Below, in pieces: positions 8,773-18,506 of a stretch of 39,268 bases of DNA. Location: the NCBI GenBank assembly GCA_023301005.1, contig JALZVK010000035.1, forward strand, positions 1 through 39,268, written 5' to 3'. This DNA comes from Saprospiraceae bacterium (GTDB lineage: Bacteria; Bacteroidota; Bacteroidia; Chitinophagales; Saprospiraceae). Within the stretch, counting starts at the first letter, position 1. Each line of letters begins with the position of its first letter. The notes under the pieces are model-generated. The model worked only from the letters and a program-made list of their open reading frames with translations, was not told where the DNA came from and searched no databases. The position numbers were made by a program, and so were the translations under genes.

Positions 8773-10185
8773 TTGGATTCCGAACTAGGAATATTTTTCT
8801 TCTTTAATTTTAACCCTTCATTTTTATTGGCAGACTTTCCAATATGGGAAGTTAGTGGAGCTAGTCTATTAGTTGTAATACTATTGTTATGTTCTGCATT
8901 AATCTCTGGTTCAGAGGTTGCTTTCTTTTCTCTCACTCCTAATGATATTGATGATCTCAAGCAAGCTAATGATAAAGCGTCAACACGTATTCTCAAATTA
9001 AAAGAGATGCCTCGAACGTTATTAGCGACTATTTTGATTAGCAATAATTTCATCAATATTGGTATAGTTGTGTTGTCGTATTTTATTTTTGAAAAAGCGA
9101 TGCCTCCTGAGTTAATGCAAAGTTGGGCGGAAAGATTAGGTGCAGGAACTTCTATTCCTATTTCTAAAGAAAGGTTTGCGACGTTGACTCACGGATTCAT
9201 TACCGTTTTTGGAGTTACTTTTTTATTAGTGCTTTTTGGGGAAGTTGCTCCAAAGGTTTATGCTAATTTGCATAATGTGAAATTAGCAAAAACGATGTCA
9301 GGAACATTAAGTTTTTTAAATAGAATATTCTCTCCAGCAAGTAAAGTTTTGGTGAATTGGACAAATTGGATTGAAGGGAAATTAGAAGCACGAGCACAGC
9401 AAGCCAATATGATGAGTAAAGATGATATTGATGAAGCTATTGAATTGACCGTTCGAAATGATGTTAATGCTAAGGAGGAAGTTGATATTCTAAAAAGTAT
9501 TCTCAAGTTTGGAGATGTTACTGTCAAACAAGTAATGCGTTCTAGGGTAGATGTAGTGGCGTTGGAATTCCGAACAGGTTTTAAAGAAGTAACAAAAATT
9601 GCTCGACGTTCAGGTTACTCTCGGATTCCTGTATATGATGATGATTTTGATTCTGTAACAGGAATTTTATATGTAAAAGATTTGATTGGATACATGGACG
9701 AAGGAGATGAATATGAGTGGCAAGCTTTGATTAGAACAAATGTTCTCTATGTACCTGAGGCAAAAAAGATAAGTGATTTATTAAGAGAATTTCAGCAACA
9801 GAAATTACATGTCGCAATTGTAGTAGATGAGTACGGAGGTAGCTCAGGGATTATAACTTTGGAAGATATTCTAGAAGAAGTAATTGGAGAAATCAAAGAT
9901 GAATTTGATGATTTAGAAGAAATAGATTTTAAAAAACTAGATGATTTCAATTATATTTTTGAAGGAAAAACTTTACTCAATGATATGTGTAGAGTGATGG
10001 ATATGGAGACTACTTCATTTGATGAAGCCAAAGGAGATTCAGATACTATCGCAGGATTGATGTTAGAGTTGTTTGGACAAATTCCAAAAATCAATTCTGA
10101 AATAAGATACAATCCTTATCGCTTTAAAATCGTTTCAGTAAATAAAAGAAGAATTAAGCAAGTTCAAATTACGTTGCCAAAATAA
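8773..10185 (+). CDS. gldE: Gliding motility-associated protein GldE (DUF21/CNNM + CBS pair + CorC-HlyC domain)
   Basis: LLLCSALISGSEVAFFSLTPNDIDDL; VMRSRVDVVALE...SGYSRIPVYDDDFDSVTGILYVKDLI...VAIVVDEYGGSSGIITLEDILEEVIGEI; sits between ssb and gldD as in other Bacteroidetes. The start codon is uncertain (TTG at 8773; no in-frame ATG nearby upstream). Confidence 0.9.
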   Translation: MDSELGIFFFFNFNPSFLLADFPIWEVSGASLLVVILLLCSALISGSEVAFFSLTPNDIDDLKQANDKASTRILKLKEMPRTLLATILISNNFINIGIVVLSYFIFEKAMPPELMQSWAERLGAGTSIPISKERFATLTHGFITVFGVTFLLVLFGEVAPKVYANLHNVKLAKTMSGTLSFLNRIFSPASKVLVNWTNWIEGKLEARAQQANMMSKDDIDEAIELTVRNDVNAKEEVDILKSILKFGDVTVKQVMRSRVDVVALEFRTGFKEVTKIARRSGYSRIPVYDDDFDSVTGILYVKDLIGYMDEGDEYEWQALIRTNVLYVPEAKKISDLLREFQQQKLHVAIVVDEYGGSSGIITLEDILEEVIGEIKDEFDDLEEIDFKKLDDFNYIFEGKTLLNDMCRVMDMETTSFDEAKGDSDTIAGLMLELFGQIPKINSEIRYNPYRFKIVSVNKRRIKQVQITLPK

Positions 10186-10196
10186 CTGTAGAAAAC

Positions 10197-10814
10197 ATGA
10201 GGTTAAATAACATACTGACTATAAGTTTTATTTTTTTTGTAATACTGTCGCTAACCTTTTTACAAAGTTGCGGCGAAGAGGAAGTTGCAATTTCTCCTCG
10301 ACCACGAGGTTATCCGAAAGTTGTATATCCTGAGAAAGCATACCAAGGATTCGAAGAAGGGTATTGTGATTTTTCTTTTGAATATCCTAAGTATGCGACT
10401 ATTCAAAAAGATAATGATTTTTTTGGGGAGCGTCCCGATAATGAATGTTGGTTCAATATTAACATTCCACAATTTAATGCAACGATTCATTGTACCTATT
10501 CACCATTAAATAAAAAGTCGAATTTTGAAAAACTAAAAGCAGATGCTTTTGAATTAGCACATAAGCATAATATCAAAGCTAAGTATATTGAAGAAATTCC
10601 AATTAGTACACCTAACGGAGCAAAAGGATTTGCATTTGATTTGGAAGGAGAAGTCGCTTCGCCATTTCAGTTTTTTTTATCAGATGAGGAAAAGCATTTT
10701 ATGAGAGGTTCATTATATTTTAATACTGAAGTTGCGCCAGATTCCTTAGCACCTATATTTACATTTGTAAAACAAGATATACAATATCTGATAGGTTCGT
10801 TAAAATGGAAATAA
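10197..10814 (+). CDS. gldD: Gliding motility lipoprotein GldD
   Basis: Lipobox FLQSCG; PRPRGYPKVVYPEKAYQGFEEGYCDFSFEYPKYATI motif; directly downstream of gldE. Confidence 0.9.
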   Translation: MRLNNILTISFIFFVILSLTFLQSCGEEEVAISPRPRGYPKVVYPEKAYQGFEEGYCDFSFEYPKYATIQKDNDFFGERPDNECWFNINIPQFNATIHCTYSPLNKKSNFEKLKADAFELAHKHNIKAKYIEEIPISTPNGAKGFAFDLEGEVASPFQFFLSDEEKHFMRGSLYFNTEVAPDSLAPIFTFVKQDIQYLIGSLKWK

Positions 10815-10894
10815 ACTTTTCAGAGAAGCGAGGATAGAAGCGAGAACAGAGATTTAAAATTGAATATTCTCTTTTCTGAGATAATTTAACCCAA

Positions 10895-10931
10895 TAAAAA
10901 AAGTGAATTGAGAACTCAATTCACTTTTTTT
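10895..10931. terminator. Bidirectional intrinsic terminator between convergent genes
   Basis: AAAAAAGTGAATTGAG-aa-CTCAATTCACTTTTTT. Confidence 0.85.
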
Positions 10932-10964
10932 GTTTATTATTTTTGATGAAAAAGAAAAGCAGAA

Positions 10965-11405
10965 TTAGCTTTCACTTCCATTATTAAAAACTTCAATCTC
11001 TTTGTTCTTAACAATCAAATCTGTAAACTTCCCTTTGAATCGAGTAGCTTTTACAATATGATTATCAATCCAATGATAATTTCCTCCACGAGGTTTTTCC
11101 ATTAAGAGACTATGATATTTAAAATTGTGTTTTTTTAACCAAAATTCAGTAATCTCTCGATGATCTTCAGTACGTGAAGTAAAGAAAGTAATGATATGAC
11201 CATCCTCGTACCATTTATTCAAAATATCTAATGCATCTGGAAAAGGAAGGACAGTACCCATTCTTTCAGGTTCTTCATTAGGAACATCGTCGCAAACTGT
11301 ACCGTCTATATCAATTAAATAATTTTTTATACTATCTGGTAAGACAGGGCTGATATTTTCACCTTTTTCATTAAAGGTTGCGTTTAATTTATGTTGATCA
11401 TTCAT
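10965..11405 (-). CDS. HAD-like hydrolase family protein (often annotated phosphoheptose isomerase in Bacteroidetes)
   Basis: YLIDIDGTVCDDVP; HIITFFTSRTEDHREITEFWLKKHNFKYHSLLMEKPRGGNYHWIDNHIVKATRFKGKF. Start taken at MNDQHK rather than the upstream MALFCH. Confidence 0.75.
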   Translation of the reverse strand: MNDQHKLNATFNEKGENISPVLPDSIKNYLIDIDGTVCDDVPNEEPERMGTVLPFPDALDILNKWYEDGHIITFFTSRTEDHREITEFWLKKHNFKYHSLLMEKPRGGNYHWIDNHIVKATRFKGKFTDLIVKNKEIEVFNNGSES

Positions 11406-11603
11406 GATTAAAAATAAGGTTAGTTTATTACAATAAAATATCATATGGCAAAATAATGCCAAATGATTTAGAATTGAGTAGCCATGAAAAAATAAGCTAT
11501 TCTTTCATAGTTACTCAGAGTCTGTATGATACAAACTCTCTAAGATGATAATGTGGTTTCTATATAGTTTGGTCAGAGTTGAGTAGCAAAAGTATTAAAA
11601 ATT

Positions 11604-12497
11604 CTACTCAAATGCTATATAATCCTCAGGGTTTATAGGTTTACCTTTATGCCACAATTCAAGATGAAGATGAGGCCCATCAGATAAAGTTCCTGTATTT
11701 CCAATTATAGCAACGGCTTCTCCTGCTTTTACAAAATTTCCAATCTTTTTAAGTAGCGCAGAATTATGTTTATAAAAAGAAATAATACTATTAGAATGTT
11801 GGATAGCTATAGTATTTCCTGTTTCCAAAGTCCAATCTGCAGAAATTACATAACCATCCATAATAGCTTTTACAGGAGTATTTTTAGGTGCTAAAATATC
11901 TGTACCATAATGTTTTTTATCAGGCATGAATGATTCACTTACAATTCCTGTAATTGGAGGAATAAAGTAAAGTTGTTCAAGAGGAACTTCTGTAGGTGTC
12001 GCACTTACAGATTGTACCATCTTTTTTTGTTGAAGTTTCACATCCTCTTCTACCTCTTTTCGAAGTATATCATCTTCTTTGATTCTACTTACACTTTGAA
12101 GAGTATCTAAAGTATTATTTCCAACTTCCTTTACATCTTCTTCTTTTTCTACATCACCTGTTACCATTCTTCTAAAACTGTTAGTATAAGTTTCCTGTGC
12201 TTTTAATTGGTCTTCAAGTTCTAAAAGAGAAGCATTAATTTCTCTTAGTTCTCCAGAACTAGCATCACCATAGCCTGGAACAAACTTTTTGATAGGCGTA
12301 AAAAATATTAAAGCAAAGACAAGAATAGCAACAGCAACTATAGCTGCACTTATGGCAACATATAGATTAAGCAATGAAAGTTTATATGAACCCACTTCTT
12401 CAAATGATTCATCATTCATTACGACTAATCGATAAGTATTTTTAAGTTTTTCCTTAAAAGCGGTCCAACCTTTTTCCTCTGTAATTTCCGCACTCAT
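11604..12497 (-). CDS. M23 family metallopeptidase, membrane-anchored
   Basis: One N-terminal TM segment; PITGIVSESFMPDKKHYGTDILAPKNTPVKAIMDGYVISADW...AIIGNTGTLSDGPHLHLELWHKGKPINPEDYI. Confidence 0.92.
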   Translation of the reverse strand: MSAEITEEKGWTAFKEKLKNTYRLVVMNDESFEEVGSYKLSLLNLYVAISAAIVAVAILVFALIFFTPIKKFVPGYGDASSGELREINASLLELEDQLKAQETYTNSFRRMVTGDVEKEEDVKEVGNNTLDTLQSVSRIKEDDILRKEVEEDVKLQQKKMVQSVSATPTEVPLEQLYFIPPITGIVSESFMPDKKHYGTDILAPKNTPVKAIMDGYVISADWTLETGNTIAIQHSNSIISFYKHNSALLKKIGNFVKAGEAVAIIGNTGTLSDGPHLHLELWHKGKPINPEDYIAFE

Positions 12498-12598
12498 TAT
12501 TCAAATTTTGTTAAAATTAAAATAAATTTGTATTCTACTTGTTATTATTAAAATAAGTTGTTTTTTGTAACAAATACCTTGATTTCTTAGTATTTCTA

Positions 12599-15595
12599 AT
12601 GAAAAACCTCTTCAGCAAGATCTTTCTTTTAAATAACTTTCTTTTTTTCGAAAACGAAATTAAACAATTTTTTGGTTTGAAAAGATTTATAACATTTTTA
12701 TCGTTTTGGGTTCTTTGCCTTTTTATTTCTTCATGTGCTACTCAAAAGAGCAAAGAAGACCCATCTAAAGTAGGAAAATTTTATCACGATGTAACCTCAA
12801 AGTTCAACGGTTATTTCAATGCTAGCGAGTTACTTGACGCAAGTATGGCTAGTTTAGAAAGTCAACATCAGGATAATTATAATAAAATATTAAGTGTGTA
12901 TAAATACACCGCTGTCGATGATGCGAAGTCAGTAGCAAGTGATTTGGACAATGCTGTTAAAAAAGTAGGTGTTGTTGCTAGTCTTCACCCTGCAAGTCAT
13001 TGGAAAGATGATTGTTACTTATTGATGGGGCAAGCACAATTTGTAAAAAAAGACTACGAATCTGCTGAAGAAACTTTAGAGTTTATGGTAGATGAATATG
13101 ATCCAAAAAATGCTGGCAAAAAAAGAAAGAAAAAGAAAACTAAAAAAACAAAGAAAGAAAGAAAAAAAGAAGTTGCTGAGAAAAAGAAAGAAAGAGAAAA
13201 AACTAAAAAAGAAAAAAAGAAAGAGGTAGAACAGAAAAAAAAGGATAGAGAGAAAGCTCGAAAAGAAAGAATTAAAGCAAGTAAGAAAAAAGCGAAGCAG
13301 AGTAAGAAAAATAAGAAAAAGAAATCTAGCTCTAAGAAAACAACTCCAAAAGAAGAAGTCAAAGAAGTGGTAAAAGAGAAAGAGGAGACGCCTAAACCTG
13401 AAGAAGAAAAGAAAGAGAAAAAAGAAAAAAAGGATGACGAGCCGAAAAATTATTTTTTAAAACATAAACCTGCTTTTCAAGAAGGTGTATTGTGGTTGGC
13501 TCGTACTTATATTGAAAGAGACAAATACGAGCAAGCAGCTCGTTTACTTACTAGACTTAAAAGTGATCCTAATACTTTTGATAATATCAAAAAAGATTTA
13601 GCACCTGTTGAAGCTGATTTATATTTAAAACAAAAAAATTACGCAGCAGCCATCGAACCACTTGAACGAGCAATTAATTTGACTAAAAAGAAAAAGAACA
13701 AAGCTCGATATGCTTATATCCTTGGACAAATTCATCAAAAACTTAATCAAGGAGAACCTGCATTTGCTTATTTCGAAAAAGCATATAAGTTTAGTAAAGA
13801 TTATGAGATGCGTTTTAGTTCAAAATTAAATATGGAACAAAACGCTTGGTTGAATGGAAAAGCAACTGCTGACCAAACTATCGCGCGATTAAAGAAAATG
13901 TTGAAGGATGATAAAAATGAGGAATACCAAGATCAGATTTATTACGCTTTGGCAAGTATTTATTTGAAAAATAATGATACCAAAGAAGCTATTACTAATC
14001 TTCAATTGTCTCTTAATAAAAGTGCATCCAACCCTGCGCAAAAAGCAGAATCATATTTACTATTAGCGCAATTGTATTATCAGGATGAGAATTATGTTTC
14101 TTCCAAAAACTATTACGATAGTACTTTACTTGTGATGGGAAAGACTGATGAACGATATGATGAAGCAATGAATTATGCGACAAGTTTGAAAGACATTTCA
14201 GATAATATCCAAATTATAGCATTTCAAGATAGCTTATTGGCAATAAGTGCAATGTCTAATGAAGATAAACGAAAATTAGCAGCACGACTTAAAAAAGAAC
14301 AAGAGGCTAAAAAAGTTCCTGTCCCTGTACAAACTGGAAGCAAACCTAATTTAGGACCAAGCCGACCACGACGAGGTTCTCCTTTTGAAGAAAGTACTTG
14401 GTTTGCTTATGATACTAGAAGAGTGAAAAAAGGTAAGAAAACTTTTGAAAGACAATGGGGAACAAGAAGATTAGAAGATAATTGGAGACGATCTAATAGA
14501 AGAGGTGCAGGAACGATTGATGATGTTGTTAATGAGGAAATTGTAGATGTAGGGGCAGATTTAACGGATAAAGAATTTCAAGAAATTTTAAAAGACGTTC
14601 CTAATAACCCTGATGAAAAAGCTGCATCTGAAGGTATGATTAAAAATGCCTTATATGCACTTGGAACTTTATATCGAGATCGTATAGAAAATTATAGTAA
14701 GTCAGTTGAGGCGCATGGAAGATTAGAAGATCGTTTCCCTGGAAATGATTATGAATTGAATGCGTGGTACTATCAATATCTATCTTATACGGATTTGAAG
14801 AATATTCCGAAAGCAACAATTTATAAGAATAAGATTATTGATAAATATCCTGAATCAACTTTTGCTAAAGTTCTAATTGACCCTAGTAGTCAACTTGCAG
14901 CGGAAGGAAAAGAACAAAAACTCAATAGCTATTATAAAGATACTTATACGGACTTTGTTAATTCCAATTACCAACAAGCTTATGATAAAGTAGGAAAAGC
15001 TAAAGATTTGTTTGGTGAAAAAAATGTGCTTCAACCAAAATTTGCATTGCTTTCAGCAATGTGTCTTGGTAATCTACAAGGAAAACCTGCTTATGTAAAA
15101 TCTCTAAAAGAAGTCGTAGCAAAATTTCCTGATACACCTGAACAAACGAGAGCTAAAGAAATTCTTCGTCTATTAGGAGAGTTAAAAGAAGATCCTTCTA
15201 TTCCTAAAGAAGGAGGGAAGGATGGTAAATTCAAATTGAATGATAAGAAGGTACATTATATGATAGTCGTGTTGAAAGGGAAAAAGATAGAATTGGGTGA
15301 GGCTAAAATCAAAGTGTCTAATTATAATAGAGAATATCATAAAACTGAAAAACTTCGAATCTCAAATATCTATCTTGGTGCAGATACGGATACTCCGATT
15401 TTAGTAATTCGTAGATTTAAGAATAAGGAAAAAGCACTTGCATATTATACAGGTGTATTGAAAGATAAAAAGAAATATTTAGGAGATAATAGCGATTACG
15501 AAGTATTCGCAGTAACTCAACATAACTATAGAGAGATTCTAAAAGCAAAATCTTTAGATGGTTATAGAGACTTCTTTAGTAAAAATTATAAATAG
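12599..15595 (+). CDS. sprE: T9SS/gliding lipoprotein SprE/PorW with Lys/Glu-rich insertion
   Basis: Lipobox FISSCATQK; VGKFYHDVTSKFNGYFNASELLDASMASLESQHQDNYNKILSVYKY; TPR-like repeats; long K/E/R tract after NAGKK. Confidence 0.88.
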   Translation: MKNLFSKIFLLNNFLFFENEIKQFFGLKRFITFLSFWVLCLFISSCATQKSKEDPSKVGKFYHDVTSKFNGYFNASELLDASMASLESQHQDNYNKILSVYKYTAVDDAKSVASDLDNAVKKVGVVASLHPASHWKDDCYLLMGQAQFVKKDYESAEETLEFMVDEYDPKNAGKKRKKKKTKKTKKERKKEVAEKKKEREKTKKEKKKEVEQKKKDREKARKERIKASKKKAKQSKKNKKKKSSSKKTTPKEEVKEVVKEKEETPKPEEEKKEKKEKKDDEPKNYFLKHKPAFQEGVLWLARTYIERDKYEQAARLLTRLKSDPNTFDNIKKDLAPVEADLYLKQKNYAAAIEPLERAINLTKKKKNKARYAYILGQIHQKLNQGEPAFAYFEKAYKFSKDYEMRFSSKLNMEQNAWLNGKATADQTIARLKKMLKDDKNEEYQDQIYYALASIYLKNNDTKEAITNLQLSLNKSASNPAQKAESYLLLAQLYYQDENYVSSKNYYDSTLLVMGKTDERYDEAMNYATSLKDISDNIQIIAFQDSLLAISAMSNEDKRKLAARLKKEQEAKKVPVPVQTGSKPNLGPSRPRRGSPFEESTWFAYDTRRVKKGKKTFERQWGTRRLEDNWRRSNRRGAGTIDDVVNEEIVDVGADLTDKEFQEILKDVPNNPDEKAASEGMIKNALYALGTLYRDRIENYSKSVEAHGRLEDRFPGNDYELNAWYYQYLSYTDLKNIPKATIYKNKIIDKYPESTFAKVLIDPSSQLAAEGKEQKLNSYYKDTYTDFVNSNYQQAYDKVGKAKDLFGEKNVLQPKFALLSAMCLGNLQGKPAYVKSLKEVVAKFPDTPEQTRAKEILRLLGELKEDPSIPKEGGKDGKFKLNDKKVHYMIVVLKGKKIELGEAKIKVSNYNREYHKTEKLRISNIYLGADTDTPILVIRRFKNKEKALAYYTGVLKDKKKYLGDNSDYEVFAVTQHNYREILKAKSLDGYRDFFSKNYK

Positions 15596-15610
15596 AAAAT
15601 TATACAGTTT

Positions 15611-15690
15611 TTAAGAGGCTGTCTTCTAGGTACTGATTTATGAATAATTCATATATTCAAATCAGTACTTAGGAGACAGCCTTTTTTACT
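15611..15690 (+). terminator. Long-stem intrinsic terminator after sprE
   Basis: AGGCTGTCTTCTAGGTACTGAT / ATCAGTACTTAGGAGACAGCCT; both mismatches are G-U compatible in RNA; followed by TTTTTT. Confidence 0.75.
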
Positions 15691-15733
15691 TTTATCATTC
15701 GATTTTAAATTTAGCGACAGCGTTATAAAAACT

Positions 15734-16210
15734 ATGAGACAAATACTTTCCTTCTCAACTTTCCTTTTTCTTACTTGTATCTTTTTCATTAATTGTAACA
15801 ATACTCCTACGCCCGTTAAAAAAGATTTCTCAAAATTAAATTGGCTACTTGGAACTTGGGAATTAAATAACGGAGCCGAATATGAAACTTGGTCAAAGTT
15901 AAATGACCATTCTTTCCATGGCAGAAATTTTAGAGTTTATAACCAACACGATACTGTTATTACAGAGAATATTGAATTAATATTTCAAGAGAATGAAATA
16001 CAATATATTCCTACAGTAAAAACGCCAAAAGGAGATAAGAGAGTTTTTTATAAGCAAACATCCGATTCTGGAAATCATTTCGTTTTTGAAAATCCAGAAC
16101 ATAGTTTTCCTAAAAAAATAAGCTATATCAAGATTGATGATAATACCGCTAAATCAATAATCGAAGGAGGAAAAAGGAAGCTTGAATATGATTTAAAAAG
16201 AGTTGATTAA
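15734..16210 (+). CDS. DUF6265-like lipoprotein
   Basis: Lipobox FFINCNN; LNWLLGTWELNNGAEYETWSKLNDHSFHGRNFRVYNQHDTVITENIELIF. Confidence 0.65.
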   Translation: MRQILSFSTFLFLTCIFFINCNNTPTPVKKDFSKLNWLLGTWELNNGAEYETWSKLNDHSFHGRNFRVYNQHDTVITENIELIFQENEIQYIPTVKTPKGDKRVFYKQTSDSGNHFVFENPEHSFPKKISYIKIDDNTAKSIIEGGKRKLEYDLKRVD

Positions 16211-16510
16211 AAATACCTTATTCGAGTTTTGTCAAAAAATAGCGGGTATCTTAACATACTTTAACACAAAGAAGAAACGTTAACATAATAATGTTTTTAA
16301 TGAGATGATATCTCATATTTGCATATAACCTACTAATAGTCAGATAGAAATACATTGCATTATATCTTTATTTGTATTAAAAAATCCCTAATCATACCTA
16401 CATTTTGTATTTTTGCTTGACTACTTTTAATAGAAAAGGTAGTTTTATATTATCAAAAACAGAAATTCTGGCATAAAGTTAGAACCTTATAAAACAAAAA
16501 TTATTGATCC

Positions 16511-16876
16511 ATGAAGAATCTAATGTTTTTAATTTTGTTAATCCCTTGCTTGGCGGCTACTCAAAGTTTAGATAGCATTTCCAAAGCATTAAGTAAAGGT
16601 GATGTAGAATCACTTTCTACTTACTTCGATGACAATGTTGAAATTGATGATGATTTTTATGATAAAAAAGAAGCAACGCAAGTGGTGAAAAAATTCTTTT
16701 CGAAACATCCACCTAAGTCGTTTAGCTTAATTCACCAAGGTACTTCCAAAGGAGAAAATTCCAAATATTTTATTGGAAATTTAAATACAGGAAGCAGTAC
16801 TTTTAGAGTGTATATTTATATAAAATCATCAGGTAGTAAAGATCGTATTCAAGAATTACGATTTGATAAAGAATAA
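16511..16876 (+). CDS. DUF4783-like exported small protein
   Basis: Signal peptide then LDSISKALSKGDVESLSTYFDDNVEI...EATQVVKKFFSKHPPKSFSLIHQGTSK...YIGNL-type pattern. Confidence 0.75.
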   Translation: MKNLMFLILLIPCLAATQSLDSISKALSKGDVESLSTYFDDNVEIDDDFYDKKEATQVVKKFFSKHPPKSFSLIHQGTSKGENSKYFIGNLNTGSSTFRVYIYIKSSGSKDRIQELRFDKE

Positions 16877-16895
16877 AATTCAAATAAGAATCATA

Positions 16896-16940
16896 AATAA
16901 AAAAGGGTCGTTCATATTTTTGAACGACCCTTTTTATTTT
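16896..16940. terminator. Bidirectional intrinsic terminator between convergent genes
   Basis: AAAAAGGGTCGTTCA...TGAACGACCCTTTTT. Confidence 0.85.
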
Positions 16941-16972
16941 GAAAAATTCATAGTCAGAATGACTTATAAGCT

Positions 16973-17416
16973 CTAAGCAAACCGTTCAAATAAATTAGGA
17001 TTTTCTTTAATAAATGAATTGAATTTCCGACGACTAGCAACAAAAGTTATTTTTTTTCCAAATTTACCTGGTTCTTTTAATTTGATATGAATAGAACGAA
17101 ATAATTTAAAATCCCTTTCCTCGATTCCTTCAATATTATGCCACGGGTATCTATAATTTTTAAAATAATTCGTAGCGTAAACATATTCCTTATCCATTTC
17201 CACTCGCTTAATTCTCATCACACTCCAATATAAAAGTGCAATGCCAAGGAGTAAAAAAAATAAAAGTCCGATTCTAAAATTTTCAATAGGAATAGGTCCG
17301 AAATTAGCAATATCTAATTTCCAAACAGCCATATTAAAGGTGAGAAAAAATACCGTCCAAATAATAGGTAATGCTATTTTTAAAAATAAGGTAAGTGATG
17401 TAGAAACTTGTTGCAT
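16973..17416 (-). CDS. Hypothetical membrane protein with PH-like C-terminal region
   Basis: Two hydrophobic segments followed by RIKRVEMDKEYVYATNYFKNYRYPWHNIEGIEERDFKLFRSIHIKL. Confidence 0.6.
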   Translation of the reverse strand: MQQVSTSLTLFLKIALPIIWTVFFLTFNMAVWKLDIANFGPIPIENFRIGLLFFLLLGIALLYWSVMRIKRVEMDKEYVYATNYFKNYRYPWHNIEGIEERDFKLFRSIHIKLKEPGKFGKKITFVASRRKFNSFIKENPNLFERFA

Positions 17417-17466
17417 ATTGGTTTAACTAATTGATTCGTTAATTTTTCGTTTTATTTCAGATACTA

Positions 17467-18309
17467 TCAAGGCTTACTTATCATTTCCCTTTTCTCTTTT
17501 GCTTCTGAATTTTTTATCACCCTACGGGAAATAATAATACTTACTTCGTATAACATAAATAATGGAATACCAATTAAAAATTGAGTAACCACATCAGGCG
17601 GTGTAACGACAGCCGCTAATATCAAAATAATAATAATAGAATGTCTTCGATATTTTTTCAAAAACTCAGGTGTAACCAATCCTATTTTAGATAAAAAATA
17701 AACGGCTACGGGTAATTGAAAAACTATTCCTGTAGGAAATGTAAATATGATAATCGAAGAAACATATTCCGATAAGTTCGGCTCAAAATTTTCAGCCGAA
17801 ACCATAAACTCATAGTTCGCTAAAAATGTAATTGCAAATGGACAAATCACAAAATACCCAAATGACACACCTGCTATAAAAAGAGAAGAACATGAAAAAA
17901 CAATTCCTCTTGCAGCTCTTAATTCATTTTTAAGCAAAGCAGGTTTTATAAATCGCCACAACTCCCAAAATATATATGGAAACGTAAGCATCAATGCAAA
18001 TATAACCGACGCTCTAATATGTGTTAAAAAGGCTTCAGTAGGAGCTTTGATATCAAATGTAAATGTGGGTGGATAAAAACAAGTTGCTTCCGATAATTGA
18101 CAGAAGAACCGATAAGTAGGAAAATCTTTTTCCTTTGGCCATGTCAAGATGAAATTCATAAAATCATCAGCAATAAATATAACAATTGCAAAGACTAACA
18201 ATGCAATTACAGATCTGACCAAATGCCAGCGCAAGGCTTCCAAATGGTCTAAAAAGGACATCTCGTCCTCTTCTTTCATATTATCTACATCGACTTGGTC
18301 TAATGCCAT
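17467..18309 (-). CDS. tatC: Sec-independent protein translocase TatC
   Basis: MSFLDHLEALRWHLVRSVIALLVFAIVIF...PTEAFLTHIRASVIFALMLTFPYIFWELWRFIKPALLKNE...VTPPDVVTQFLIGIPLFMLYEVSI. Confidence 0.96.
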   Translation of the reverse strand: MALDQVDVDNMKEEDEMSFLDHLEALRWHLVRSVIALLVFAIVIFIADDFMNFILTWPKEKDFPTYRFFCQLSEATCFYPPTFTFDIKAPTEAFLTHIRASVIFALMLTFPYIFWELWRFIKPALLKNELRAARGIVFSCSSLFIAGVSFGYFVICPFAITFLANYEFMVSAENFEPNLSEYVSSIIIFTFPTGIVFQLPVAVYFLSKIGLVTPEFLKKYRRHSIIIILILAAVVTPPDVVTQFLIGIPLFMLYEVSIIISRRVIKNSEAKEKREMISKP

Positions 18310-18506
18310 TGATTAAATTTTGCATAAAAATAATGAGAATTTTGTAAGGATGAGTATGAATGGGGAACTATACGAAAAAAATTACTTAACGATGATGAAT
18401 TAAGTGTATAAGTTTATGGGTGTATAAGTGTATATGTTGTCGAATACATTAGATCTTTTTTATAGGTGATGTATCATTTTAAATAAATTGCATATAAACT
18501 TATCAC

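Noticed and set aside
8769-9527. Minus-strand ORFs opposite gldE
   Set aside because: gldE is strongly supported by domain motifs; the antisense frames have no features.
12640-12680. TTTTTTTCGAAAACGAAA resembling the T6-CG box of the palindromic family
   Set aside because: It lies within the sprE 5' coding region and has no long palindrome or ATAG apex at the expected distance.
13054-13362. Antisense 102-aa ORF rich in F/S/L
   Set aside because: It is the complement of the Lys-rich AAA/GAA codon tract in sprE, an artefact of composition.
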